In this document: in pieces, positions 35,909-46,500 of the stretch | Layout: each line of letters opens with the position of its first letter | Numbering within the stretch: position 1 is the first letter of the stretch | Assembly: GCA_965248155.1 (NCBI GenBank) | Contig: CBDFIO010000002.1 | Location: forward strand, 1,612,001 to 1,676,000 | Origin: RFSX01 sp965248155 | Lineage (GTDB): Bacteria; Bacteroidota; Bacteroidia; Chitinophagales; Saprospiraceae | Reading direction: 5' to 3' | Length of the DNA stretch: 64,000 nucleotides | Position numbers and translations under genes: made by a program | Notes under the pieces: generated by a model | Told to the model about the DNA's origin: nothing | The model's database searches: none | Seen by the model: only the letters and a program-made list of their open reading frames with translations

Positions 35909-37813
35909 GTGAAGTCGAAATGTGTTCCCCATTCTTTATTTACTGATTTTGATATTGATCTTTTTAGATCCGGGAATCATTTTAGGCTATTTGAAAAGAT
36001 GGGTGCTCATCCTTTGATGCTGGACGATATTTCAGGATTCTATTTTGCTGTCTATGCTCCCGGTGCCAAAAGAGTTGAAGTCATCGGAGAGTTCAATAAT
36101 TGGAACGGAGAGGAACATTCCCTTTTTGTAAGATGGGATCATTCCGGAATTTGGGAAGGGTTTATTCTTGATTTTAAGCTTGGGGATTTATATAAGTACA
36201 GAATATATTCCAATCATGACCAAAAGGTCAGAGAAAAAGCTGATCCATTTGCATTCCAAACAGAGCTGATGCCTAAGTCAGCTTCTGTATCATGGAATAA
36301 TGATTTTAAATGGAACGATGAACGTTGGATGAATAATCGACAATCAAACAACGATTTGAACGGTCCCCTTTCCATCTATGAAATTCATCTTGGAAGCTGG
36401 AAAAAAAACAATGAAAGCTCTCTTGGTTATACAGAATTAGCAGTTGAGCTGACCGAGTATATTTTAAAAATGGGCTTTACACATGTGGAATTTCTGCCAT
36501 TGACTGAGCACCCCTATTATCCTTCCTGGGGATATCTTTCTACCTCCTATTTTGCACCCACAAGTAGGTATGGAGACCCAAAAGATCTCATGTATTTGAT
36601 CAACGTTCTTCATAGTGCTGGAATAGGTGTAATAATGGATTGGGTACCGGCACATTTTCCTAATGACGAGTTTGCACTTGCGGACTTCGATGGAACAAAA
36701 TTATACGAACATCCAGATCAGAAAAAAGGCTTCCATCCTGATTGGAATAGCCTGATATTTAATTATGAACGACCAGAAGTAGTTTCCTTTTTAATTTCAA
36801 GTGCCCATTACTGGTTTTCGGAGTATCATTTGGATGGATTGAGGGTTGACGCCGTATCTTCTATGTTGTATTTAGATTACTCAAGAGAAGATGGAGAGTG
36901 GGAAACCAATATTTATGGAGGAAATGAATATCTCGCAGCGATAGACTTTATACAAAAACTAAATACTTCTTGCTATGAAGCGTTTCCTGATATTCTGATG
37001 ATTGCTGAAGAGTCTACAGCTTACAAAGGAGTAACATCCCCAGTTGATCTTGGAGGTCTCGGTTTTGGCTTGAAATGGATGATGGGATGGATGAATGATA
37101 GTCTAGAATATATGTCCAAAGATCCCATCTACCGCTCTTATCATCATAATGAGATAAGTTTTTCAATGGCATATGCTTACTCAGAAAACTTTCTTTTACC
37201 CTTGTCACATGATGAAGTAGTGCACGGTAAAAATTCTATCATTTACAAAATGCCTGGAGATGAATGGCAAAAGTTTGCAAATATCAGACTGTTGTATGGC
37301 TATATGTTTACTCACCCCGGGCAAAAGCTTTTATTTATGGGTGATGAAATCGGACAAACATCTGAATGGAATGTAAATAATTCTTTGGACTGGCATCTTT
37401 TGGAATTTGATTTTCATTCAGGATTACAAAATTGTGTCAAAGATCTGAATAAATTATATCGTCATGAAAAAGCACTATTTACATACAACTATGATTCACG
37501 AGGCCTTGAGTGGATAGATCATAGCGATCATAAAAATTGCATCTTAAGCTATATCCGAAAATCTGATGAGGAGTGCTTAGTTGTAATTTGTAACTTTCTT
37601 CCAAACCACCTAAAAAACTATCGACTTGGAGTTCCGGATTACGATTTATGGAAATGTGTCTTTAATAGTGATGCTAAGAAATACAATGGTTCAGGAGTGG
37701 ATCTGGATAAAGATTTAAAGTCTTCATCGCAAGGTGAACATTCACAAGTGCGGTCATTATCATTAGATATACCACCTCTTGCTGTGCTAATACTCAAGCC
37801 AAAAAAACTATGA
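35909..37813 (+). CDS. glgB: 1,4-alpha-glucan branching enzyme
   Basis: 634 residues from a GTG start; the N-terminus FTDFDIDLFRSGNHF is the normal GlgB start. It has the CBM48 module (VIGEFNNWNG) and the GH13 barrel: DWVPAHFP, GLRVDAVSSM with the nucleophile Asp, IAEES with the general acid Glu, LSHDEVVHGK, then an all-beta C-domain. It adds alpha-1,6 branches to glycogen. First gene of a tight glgB-glgA-glgC-GH31 operon; its stop overlaps the glgA start by 4 bp (ATGA at 37810-37813). Confidence 0.95.
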   Translation: MKSKCVPHSLFTDFDIDLFRSGNHFRLFEKMGAHPLMLDDISGFYFAVYAPGAKRVEVIGEFNNWNGEEHSLFVRWDHSGIWEGFILDFKLGDLYKYRIYSNHDQKVREKADPFAFQTELMPKSASVSWNNDFKWNDERWMNNRQSNNDLNGPLSIYEIHLGSWKKNNESSLGYTELAVELTEYILKMGFTHVEFLPLTEHPYYPSWGYLSTSYFAPTSRYGDPKDLMYLINVLHSAGIGVIMDWVPAHFPNDEFALADFDGTKLYEHPDQKKGFHPDWNSLIFNYERPEVVSFLISSAHYWFSEYHLDGLRVDAVSSMLYLDYSREDGEWETNIYGGNEYLAAIDFIQKLNTSCYEAFPDILMIAEESTAYKGVTSPVDLGGLGFGLKWMMGWMNDSLEYMSKDPIYRSYHHNEISFSMAYAYSENFLLPLSHDEVVHGKNSIIYKMPGDEWQKFANIRLLYGYMFTHPGQKLLFMGDEIGQTSEWNVNNSLDWHLLEFDFHSGLQNCVKDLNKLYRHEKALFTYNYDSRGLEWIDHSDHKNCILSYIRKSDEECLVVICNFLPNHLKNYRLGVPDYDLWKCVFNSDAKKYNGSGVDLDKDLKSSSQGEHSQVRSLSLDIPPLAVLILKPKKL

Positions 37814-39243
37814 TTTCAGTTCTTCACATCAGTACCGAATGTTATCCTGCTGCTAAAGCTGGAGGAATGGGAGATGTGGTTGGTGCTTTACCGGTTTACT
37901 CCGCTGCAGCAGGTATAAATGCCAATGTGGTAATACCAAAATATACCTTGCCCTGGTTTAATAATCATAAATTTAAAGTAGTTTATAAATCCTCCTTTTT
38001 ACTTGACAATACCTCAATTAATTTTACAGTAGAAAAGAATACAAGCCCCGATTTAGATTATCCGTTTTACTGTATTGATCTCCCGGGTCTTTTTGATAGA
38101 AAGTCAGTATACCTTGGTGAGGATGGTGAAGGATTCAAAGATGAAATTGAAAGAAATATTTCATTTCAACGTGCTGTCTTATTGTGGCTAAATTCAAAAG
38201 AAATTGAATTTGATGTTATCCATTGCCATGACCATCAAACCGGATTAATTCCATTTTTTGTCAAACATGGCAAAGACTTCAAAAAGCTAAGGGAACAAGC
38301 TACTTACTATACTATTCATAATGCCGCTTACAGGGGCAACTGGGATTGGAAACATAAAAATTTACTTCCAGCATTTAATGAAGATCACCGTGGACTATTG
38401 GATTGGGATGATCATATTCATTCATTTGCTACAGGAATTAAAAATTGTTGGGCCTACAGTACAGTTTCACCTTCCTATTTAAAAGAGATCAGTACAAATT
38501 CAGGAAATCTGAATTGGCTCTTTTCTAATACTAAAGACAAATCACGTGGAATCCTTAACGGAATAGATAATGAGACATGGAACCCAGCTACAGATCCACT
38601 TATTGGTCATCATCTCAAAAGGTCATGGTCTGTTTTTAAATCTAAAAACAAAGCCGCTTTTTGCAAGGAATACAAAATCGATATAAAAGCCCCGATCTTC
38701 AGCTTTATTGGTCGGTTTGCATACCAAAAAGGTGCAGATATTTTGGCACAAACCATTGAAAGCATATTGAGCGAAACTAAAAATATCAACTTCGTTATAT
38801 TGGGAAATGGAGACAAGAACTTAGAAAATCAATTTCAAAAACTCAAAGGAAAATATACATCTAATGTGCATGCATTTATTATGTACGATGAAACCTTGTC
38901 TCATAAAATATACGCCGCATCTGATTTTCTGATTATGCCATCAAGATTTGAACCTTGTGGACTCAATCAAATGTTTGCATATCGATATGCAACTATACCC
39001 ATTGTAAGATCAACTGGAGGACTAATAGATACAGTTGATGATATTGATAATGGTGGTTGTGGAATCAGATTCGAAAATCCCAATGTAATCGATCTTAAAA
39101 CCGCCATAACTCGAGCATTAACATTATATAGTGATCCTGAAGAAACCGAAAAAATTAGACTAAAATCAAAAGAATTAGATTTCTCCTGGTTAGCTTCAAT
39201 AAAATTGTACAAAGAAGAATATCTTAAACTCTTAAACCAATAG
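37810..39243 (+). CDS. glgA: Glycogen synthase
   Basis: 477 residues. The GT5 N-terminus HISTECYPAAKAGGMGDVVG has the K-x-GG donor loop. The acceptor-side HCHDHQTGLIPF and the C-terminal nucleotide-binding SRFEPCGLNQMFAYRYATIP follow. It lengthens alpha-1,4 glucan from ADP-glucose. It starts in the stop codon of glgB and ends 3 bp before glgC, which supplies ADP-glucose. Confidence 0.95.
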   Translation: MISVLHISTECYPAAKAGGMGDVVGALPVYSAAAGINANVVIPKYTLPWFNNHKFKVVYKSSFLLDNTSINFTVEKNTSPDLDYPFYCIDLPGLFDRKSVYLGEDGEGFKDEIERNISFQRAVLLWLNSKEIEFDVIHCHDHQTGLIPFFVKHGKDFKKLREQATYYTIHNAAYRGNWDWKHKNLLPAFNEDHRGLLDWDDHIHSFATGIKNCWAYSTVSPSYLKEISTNSGNLNWLFSNTKDKSRGILNGIDNETWNPATDPLIGHHLKRSWSVFKSKNKAAFCKEYKIDIKAPIFSFIGRFAYQKGADILAQTIESILSETKNINFVILGNGDKNLENQFQKLKGKYTSNVHAFIMYDETLSHKIYAASDFLIMPSRFEPCGLNQMFAYRYATIPIVRSTGGLIDTVDDIDNGGCGIRFENPNVIDLKTAITRALTLYSDPEETEKIRLKSKELDFSWLASIKLYKEEYLKLLNQ

Positions 39244-39246
39244 ATT

Positions 39247-40533
39247 ATGATCAAAGAAACGATAGCTGTAATATTAGGCGGGGGAGTTGGTTCCCGACTA
39301 TATCCATTGACAGATCTCAGATCTAAACCAGCAGTGCCTATAGGGGGTAAGTATAGACTGATTGATATTCCGATCAGTAATTGCCTCAATTCTGATTTGA
39401 AACGCATGTTTGTCCTGACACAATTTAATTCAGCATCACTCAATAAACATATTAAGAAAGCCTTCCACTTTGATATATTTACGAATGGCTTTGTAGATAT
39501 ATTAGCAGCCGAGCAAACCAGAAAAAGTACTGATTGGTTTCAGGGAACTGCTGATGCTGTAAGACAAAGTTTGCCAAGATTGGCGATCCACGAATACGAA
39601 TATGTAATTATCCTTTCTGGAGACCACCTTTATCAAATGGATCTTAGGGAAATTCTTAATCTTCATATTCACAATAATTCAGACATCACTGTTGCTACTA
39701 TTCCGGTAGACGATAATGATGCGCCCGCGTTTGGAATTCTTAAGGTTGGTCAAAACGACGAAATAATAGATTTTGTAGAAAAGCCCTCATTTGATACCCT
39801 TGAAAAATGGAGTTCTCCCCTAGAAAAAAAATATACCGACGAAGGAAAACATTATCTGGCTTCTATGGGTATCTATATTTTCAATAAAAAGGTAATGATG
39901 GATATGTTTGATGCTATGCCTGAAGCCAATGATTTTGGTAAAGAAATAATTCCATTTGCTGTAAAAGATGATACACGAAAAGTATTGAGTTATCCTTTTG
40001 GAGGATATTGGACTGATATCGGAAGTATTAGTTCCTATTTTGAAGCCAACCTGAGACTAACAAAATTTCTCCCCGAATTCAATTTGTTCGATAATAAGAA
40101 TCAAGTCTATACAAGTGCGCGGATGCTTTCACCTTCAAAGATTTTTGGTTCACGATTGACCCAAACTTTAATATCTGATGGCTGTATAATCCATGCAGAT
40201 GAAATAAGCGATTCGATTATCGGAATTCGATCTAGAATTGGACCAAGGACAACTATAAAACGATCTGTTGTCATGGGCAATGATTATTATCAGGCACTGG
40301 CTGATCTTTCAGAAGAATCTCAAACAAAGCTTTTAGGAATTGGTAAAGACTGTCGAATAGAACAAACAATAATTGACAAGAATGTCAAGATTGGGAATTT
40401 TGTGAATATAATCGGCCATGAAAGTCTGGAAGATGCTGAGACAGAAAGCTATTGTATTAAAGATGGAATTGTCATTTTGAAGAAAAGTGTGATAATTCCA
40501 GATAACACAGACATTGGTTTCCAAGAAAATTAG
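39247..40533 (+). CDS. glgC: Glucose-1-phosphate adenylyltransferase
   Basis: 428 residues. The nucleotide-binding loop GGGVGSRLYPLTDLRSKPA, the LSGDHLYQMD catalytic segment, the FVEKPS loop and a C-terminal left-handed beta-helix (IGIRSRIGPRTTI; IDKNVKIGNFV) are clear. It makes ADP-glucose, the committed step, and is usually allosterically controlled in the beta-helix. Third gene of the glycogen operon, between glgA (3 bp) and the GH31 enzyme (28 bp). Confidence 0.95.
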   Translation: MIKETIAVILGGGVGSRLYPLTDLRSKPAVPIGGKYRLIDIPISNCLNSDLKRMFVLTQFNSASLNKHIKKAFHFDIFTNGFVDILAAEQTRKSTDWFQGTADAVRQSLPRLAIHEYEYVIILSGDHLYQMDLREILNLHIHNNSDITVATIPVDDNDAPAFGILKVGQNDEIIDFVEKPSFDTLEKWSSPLEKKYTDEGKHYLASMGIYIFNKKVMMDMFDAMPEANDFGKEIIPFAVKDDTRKVLSYPFGGYWTDIGSISSYFEANLRLTKFLPEFNLFDNKNQVYTSARMLSPSKIFGSRLTQTLISDGCIIHADEISDSIIGIRSRIGPRTTIKRSVVMGNDYYQALADLSEESQTKLLGIGKDCRIEQTIIDKNVKIGNFVNIIGHESLEDAETESYCIKDGIVILKKSVIIPDNTDIGFQEN

Positions 40534-40561
40534 ATATTTGCCAACTTAATTATTAAAACAT

Positions 40562-42970
40562 ATGGAAATGTTGGATTTAGGAAAAGAAGAATTAGTGTAT
40601 GCTCCCAACGAATTCTATCCAGGTACATTTAAAAAATACAATGAAACAAATGAGTATCTGGAAATTCAGACTGACAATGGTACTTATCTCCGCATTTACA
40701 TTCTTGACGATAATATTCTAAGAATTAGATATTGTACAGAAACTGTCTTTGAAGAAGATTTTTCATATGCTATTGATCCAAACTTTACACCAGATCAAAA
40801 GAAATATTCTGTTCAAGAAACAGCTGATTTAATAATTATCAACACAGATTCTCTAAGCTGTCGAATTAGCAAAAACCACCTTTATTTATCCATATATAAT
40901 CTTGATGGCAAATTAATCTGTGAAGATGAAAAGGGATTTCATTGGGAGGAATACGAAAAACATGGTGGAAATATCGTCCAACTAAGTAAAACTGTTCAGG
41001 AGGGTGAATCATACTTTGGGTTAGGAGACAAACCGGTAGAACCTAATTTAAGAGGAAAGCGATTTATAAATTGGGGAACTGACGAATATGGATATACGAC
41101 TGAGACAGACCCGCTATATAAAAATATAAACTTCTATTATGGTTTTCACCATAACATGGCTTATGGAATCTTTCTCGATAATAGTTTTAAAAGTTTCTTC
41201 GACTTTGCCAGTGAAAGAAAAAATGTAACTAGTTTCTGGAGCGATGGCGGAGAAATGAATTACTATTTCATTTATGGGCCAAAACTTATTGATGTAGCTC
41301 AAAGGTATACAAGGATAACAGGGACAGCTGAAATGCCCCCGCTTTGGGCTTTAGGTTATCAACAGTGCAAATGGTCCTATTATCCTGAATCACAAGTAAG
41401 AGAAATTGCTCAAAAACTCAGGAATTTGAAAATTCCTTGCGATGCCATCTATTTGGATATTGATTATATGGATGGTTTCCGATGTTTTACATGGGACAGT
41501 GAGCGGTTTCCAGATCCCAAAAATATGGTTGATGATCTTTTGGAAGATGGGTTTAAAACGATGGTCATCATAGATCCGGGGATAAAAATTGACAGAGAAT
41601 ACAGTGTCTTCAAAGAAGCTTTTGAAAAAGGATATTTTTGCCGAAGAGCAGATGGCCCTTACGTGAAAGGGAAAGTGTGGCCCGGGGAATGTTATTTTCC
41701 TGATTTCACAAATCCAGAAGTCAGAAGCTGGTGGGCAAGTTTGTTTCAAGATCTTATAGAAAACATTGGAATTGCGGGCGTGTGGAACGATATGAATGAA
41801 CCGGCGTTGTTTGATGTCCCTTCAAAAACATTTCCCGACGATGTTAGATTAGACCATGACGGACACCCTTGTAGTCACAGGAAAGGTCACAACATCTATG
41901 GTATGCAAATGACGAGAGCTACTTATGAAGGTGTAAAAAGGTATTTGCATGGAAAACGACCTCTTATTATTACAAGATCTGGATACAACGGTCTTCAGCG
42001 TTATACCAGTGTGTGGACGGGTGATAATCTGTCAAGTTGGGACCATCTTAAAATAGCCCATTATCAAACACAGCGACTCAATATAAGTGGGATTTCATTT
42101 TGCGGTTCTGACATTGGAGGATTTATCGGACAACCTTCTGGAGAGCTTTATGTCCGGTGGATGCAAATGGCCATCTTCCACCCATTTATGAGGACCCATT
42201 CCTCAGGTGACCATGGAGAACAAGAACCTTGGTCTTTTGGTGAAAAATATCTGAACCATGTGAGGAAATTTATCAATATTCGATACAAAATTCTTCCATA
42301 CATCTACACAGTCTTCTATCAATATCATAAGTTCGGAACTCCAATGATCCGCCCGACAGAGTTCGTACATCATGAAAAGGCTGCACAACTTGTAAGCAGA
42401 AAAGTGGAGTGTTACCTAGGTGATAATTTATTGTATGCTCCTATAATGCAATCCGGTGCCTTGGGTCGAATCGTTCATTTACCTGAGGGTAACTGGTATG
42501 ATTACTATGATCATAAATTATATGAAGGCGATACCGAACATTATATTGAAGCAGAACTTGACAAGATTCCTTTCTTTATAAAGGCGGGTTCCGTTTTTCC
42601 AGAATTTCCGCTGATGCAATATGTAGGTGAAAAGCAATTAGAAAATCTACATTTAAAATTATTTGTTGAAGATGGAGAACATGTGAGCTATCTGTACACT
42701 GATGATTTTGAAGGCCAGGAATATAAATCAGGGGAATCCAGATATTCAAAATTCACAATGATCAAAAATGAAGATTCCATTGAGTTAATTCAGGACTTTG
42801 ACAGTAATTACAAGCCTCACTTTAATTCTTACCATATAGAGTTAATTGGAATTGATGCCATTTCTGAATCCTTGAGTATCCAGTTCGAAGATGGTAGAAA
42901 AGAACTCTCCAATCACGACAACATAATCATACCACAAAACTTTAGAAAAGTCTTATTGCGTTTTAGTTAA
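40562..42970 (+). CDS. Alpha-glucosidase, glycoside hydrolase family 31
   Basis: 802 residues. N-terminal GH31 beta-sandwich, barrel starting PLWALGYQQCKWSYYPE, catalytic nucleophile Asp in GVWNDMNEPALF and general acid Asp in WTGDNLSSWDHL. HSSGDHGEQEPWSFG and the distal beta domains follow. There is no signal peptide, so it acts in the cytoplasm, probably removing glucose from maltodextrin or glycogen ends. Last gene of the glycogen operon, so synthesis and turnover are expressed together. About 100 bp of AT-rich sequence separates it from mscL. Confidence 0.92.
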   Translation: MEMLDLGKEELVYAPNEFYPGTFKKYNETNEYLEIQTDNGTYLRIYILDDNILRIRYCTETVFEEDFSYAIDPNFTPDQKKYSVQETADLIIINTDSLSCRISKNHLYLSIYNLDGKLICEDEKGFHWEEYEKHGGNIVQLSKTVQEGESYFGLGDKPVEPNLRGKRFINWGTDEYGYTTETDPLYKNINFYYGFHHNMAYGIFLDNSFKSFFDFASERKNVTSFWSDGGEMNYYFIYGPKLIDVAQRYTRITGTAEMPPLWALGYQQCKWSYYPESQVREIAQKLRNLKIPCDAIYLDIDYMDGFRCFTWDSERFPDPKNMVDDLLEDGFKTMVIIDPGIKIDREYSVFKEAFEKGYFCRRADGPYVKGKVWPGECYFPDFTNPEVRSWWASLFQDLIENIGIAGVWNDMNEPALFDVPSKTFPDDVRLDHDGHPCSHRKGHNIYGMQMTRATYEGVKRYLHGKRPLIITRSGYNGLQRYTSVWTGDNLSSWDHLKIAHYQTQRLNISGISFCGSDIGGFIGQPSGELYVRWMQMAIFHPFMRTHSSGDHGEQEPWSFGEKYLNHVRKFINIRYKILPYIYTVFYQYHKFGTPMIRPTEFVHHEKAAQLVSRKVECYLGDNLLYAPIMQSGALGRIVHLPEGNWYDYYDHKLYEGDTEHYIEAELDKIPFFIKAGSVFPEFPLMQYVGEKQLENLHLKLFVEDGEHVSYLYTDDFEGQEYKSGESRYSKFTMIKNEDSIELIQDFDSNYKPHFNSYHIELIGIDAISESLSIQFEDGRKELSNHDNIIIPQNFRKVLLRFS

Positions 42971-43070
42971 TATAAAAGAACATATAAATCAAAAGGTTAA
43001 ATATTAAATAATATTTAATATAATCTTTGATTTCATATAAATTAGTTCGATCAACTAAAACTTATTACAC

Positions 43071-43469
43071 ATGTTAAAAGAATTTAGGGCTTTCATCATG
43101 ACTGGGAATGTCATTGATTTTGCTGTCGCAGTAATACTTGCCGGAGCGGTAGGTGCTGTTGTAAATGGATTTGTCAGTGATATTGTCATGCCAGCAGTTG
43201 GCCACTTTGCAGGAGGAATGGATTTCGCAGATATGCGTGTTATACTTACACCTGCCAGTGTAGCAGCAGATGGAACTGAAGTTGCTGAGACGGCCACCAG
43301 ATATGGCAAATGGATTAACTCCATAATCAGCTTAGTTATGGTTGGAATTGTACTTTTTTTAATTGTCAAGGCTTACAATAAGACCAAAGCTCCTGTTGAA
43401 GAAGCACCACCAGCTGGTCCTTCAGATATCGACTTACTTACAGAAATAAGAGATTTGTTGAAAAGATAA
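43071..43469 (+). CDS. mscL: Large-conductance mechanosensitive channel
   Basis: 132 residues. N-terminal amphipathic helix FRAFIMTGNVIDFAVAVILA leads into TM1 with GAVVNGFVSDIVMP, a periplasmic loop, TM2 (IISLVMVGIVLFLIV) and a C-terminal helix (LLTEIRDLL). It opens under membrane tension to release solutes on hypo-osmotic shock. It follows the glycogen operon and ends in a hairpin shared with the convergent sprA. Confidence 0.93.
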   Translation: MLKEFRAFIMTGNVIDFAVAVILAGAVGAVVNGFVSDIVMPAVGHFAGGMDFADMRVILTPASVAADGTEVAETATRYGKWINSIISLVMVGIVLFLIVKAYNKTKAPVEEAPPAGPSDIDLLTEIRDLLKR

Positions 43470-43496
43470 AAAACTTCAAAACTGGAATACCTCATG

Positions 43497-43530
43497 ACCG
43501 CTATTCAATCTTTTGAATGGCGGTTTTTAT
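43497..43530 (+). terminator. Bidirectional hairpin terminator between mscL and sprA
   Basis: 12-bp stem ACCGCTATTCAA / TTGAATGGCGGT (one G-T pair) with loop TCTT, followed by a T run on the plus strand. It lies between convergent genes and could serve both. Confidence 0.8.
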
Positions 43531-43535
43531 ATTCA

Positions 43536-46500
43536 CTAATTAAGTGTCATCTGCATCGTTATACCTCCATTTATACTTGTTACCGGAGGAGATGTACTTA
43601 TATAAGGTCTAGTCGCGCTGTAGTCTACAAACACGCGCATAGTAAGATTCTCGTTAATTATATAATCCATTGAAGGACTTATGGTAAGCGACTTCAATCC
43701 TCTTGATTTTTCCGGCGTCCCGCCAAAGTCAAGCTCATGAACCAAAGTGACATTATCGCTAAATCCGACATTTAATAAGAAGGTCATATCATTACCCCTG
43801 TCAGAGGACACATTTCTTCTCGATCCTCTCGTCCTTGAACTATTTTTATCTTCTTCGTCCTGCTCATCTGTTGGCGTAGTCTGACGGGAAGATCTTCTTT
43901 TCTTCTTCTTTTTCAAAAACTTAGAATCCTTGATTGTATATCCAAACCCAAAGACAAACTCTGTTTTTCTGGATTCGGTTAGTTCGCTTGAAGTATTTAT
44001 TGATAAATCTAAAGTTCGGCCTTTGATATATTGAAATTCAAGATTCAGATCGCTTTTTGTTTTCATCGACAATCCGATAACAGGATTGAATTGTTCATTA
44101 ATTTGTATAAATGGAATTTCAATTCTCGAATAATAATTACCATTTGATTTAAGGTTCTGATAAGGATCTGTTGCTCTATACTCGATATCACTATTGAAAC
44201 TATTAATCCTCAATTTTGCCGAATAACCGTGTTCAAGATTAAAGCTTGAAAACTTGTCTTTAAACCACGGCAGTTTAGTCAACCCATCATATCGCAATTT
44301 CCAGTTTGGCTTAGGAAGGTATCCTAATGATTTAATATCCCCTTCCAGATCGAGACTGACCTGATTGGGATCTTTATTCGTATACGCCGCTAAAAATGCT
44401 GGTACTACGACTGAAGAACTTTGCTTTCCATATCCCTGAGCGTAATTGGTTCCATCCTCCGAATGAGGATCTGAAGTGTCATTTGGAAGTCTGTAAGATA
44501 TTGCACTTCTGTTGAGTTCAAACTTGTCAAACAGGCCTTCAAAATCTCCATCAAAAAGCGTATTCATTGCGAAATAGCTGACTTCAAATGATCCTACATC
44601 CCTTAAGGCCAATTGTTGAAATTCGTCAATGGCCGGATCAATACTTTTATTTTTGAATTCCTCAGAATGATTGGATTGATAATTCTTTTCAACATCTACA
44701 TCAATTTTAAAGTCTTTCCAGGGTTCAATCTTAATTTTTGCATCTATATTCTGCGTCTTCGTCTGAATAACTTCCTGATTAAGACCTCGACTCTTCGTAA
44801 TCCAACCATTATCAGCAGCCTTTTGCAACCAGTTATTCGGGCTGACAACAGAAATATCCGGTTGTACACCAAATACAAAACTTGCCCCTGGAGCACTAAG
44901 ATTATTTGAAAGCCCTAAGTATTGAGGTGTTCCGGTAAATCCAGGAACGATCGTTGAAAAATCTTCTTTATAATTTATCCTTATAGATCGAAGCAGGAAT
45001 AATGGTCTTAACAATAACTTTTCAAGAGCACCTGGTGTTTTTTCCTTTTTACGACTTCTATCTCCTGTATCTGCTTTTACCGTATCATTATTTTGATCTC
45101 TCCCTAATCCGCCGGTATTGGGTCTTGATCTTGTTCTGCTGCTCTGTTTACCTACTTTATCAAGGTTCTTCAGGTACTTCGATTTGTCATATAATTTATC
45201 AAAATTAAAACTCGCTGTAATCGACCTGTTCTGCCCATTCTGAATTATTGACCCTATATCATTGCCAAACTCATCTATGGTAATAAGCGGACCTGCTGCC
45301 CAACTATAAGAGGAACGATACTGCGCTTTGATGTCTATCCAGTCCATGTATGGGATGTACTTCAATGGAAGCGAATAATTAACAGACAGATTATGGTTAT
45401 AGTTTGTGTTTCTACCAAAGCTTTTAAGATTGTCCGTCCAGTATTTTTTTACAATCCCCGGATCAGAGGACACATCTACTTCCTTGCCAAATTCATTAAC
45501 CCACGGTCTAGCCTCTGGTGTTTCTGCAACTCCGACCTGTCGAAGTTCATCAATATAAGATTCGTTAAATGCAGAAAAATTTATTTTAATCGATTTGGTA
45601 AGATTCCAATTCAGATCATATCTTCTTTCCCAGTCAAAACGACGATCTTCAAATTCAAAAACCGGATCATTAGGAATTCTAAAAGTCCTTGTGGCAATAA
45701 ATCTGTTAATATTTGAACTGAATGAAAATGAATTCGGGAGTGGGTTCAGGTTTATTTCCTTTATTAAAGCTAAAGACTTGGCCTTTATATTTTTGAATGG
45801 TTCAATGTACCCACCTCTCCTCGAGAAGTTATAATCCAAGCCAAGTTTATAGTCCTTAGAGTTGTCTGCTTTCAGTATAGGATCACGAAAATTCACTTCA
45901 GTAAAAGAATAACTGAAACTGAAGTTTGAAATATCCCATGGCATCGGCTTCTTAGGCTTTTTAGTTTCTGCTGGTTTGGGTGTTGGTAGAGCTACCGATT
46001 TGTTCTGTGCCGAATTAGCAGTAGTTTTCCTCGCACTTCCCGAACCTTTCTCTTTTCTTACATTCGTAAAGTTGAATGTTTTAATCGTTCTGATGGTTTG
46101 ATTCCGAGCACTGATTGTATCTCTTGTTTCAGGAGGCTGATTATGGACTAAATCAAATTCATCTTCGACCGTAATATCAAAATCATAAGCATCGAATTCC
46201 GGATTTCTTATCGACTTAGCATATTGCGCATAAAATGGAATCTTCAGTCCCCAATTTTCAGGGAAGAACTTTCCTAATTCCAGATTGGTAGCAAAATCAT
46301 ATTCAATAACTTCTTCCTTAGCACGATCATTTACTTTTTGATCTAGAGCTCCCCATCCCAGGCTTGAATAAGATCCAGCTGCAGAAAAGTTTCCAAGATC
46401 TGCCATCTGAATATCTAACCGAGCTAATCCTGCTACTCCTCCACGTTCCTGAAGACCGGTTACTCTTAATTCATTCACCCACACCTCTCCACAAAATCCC

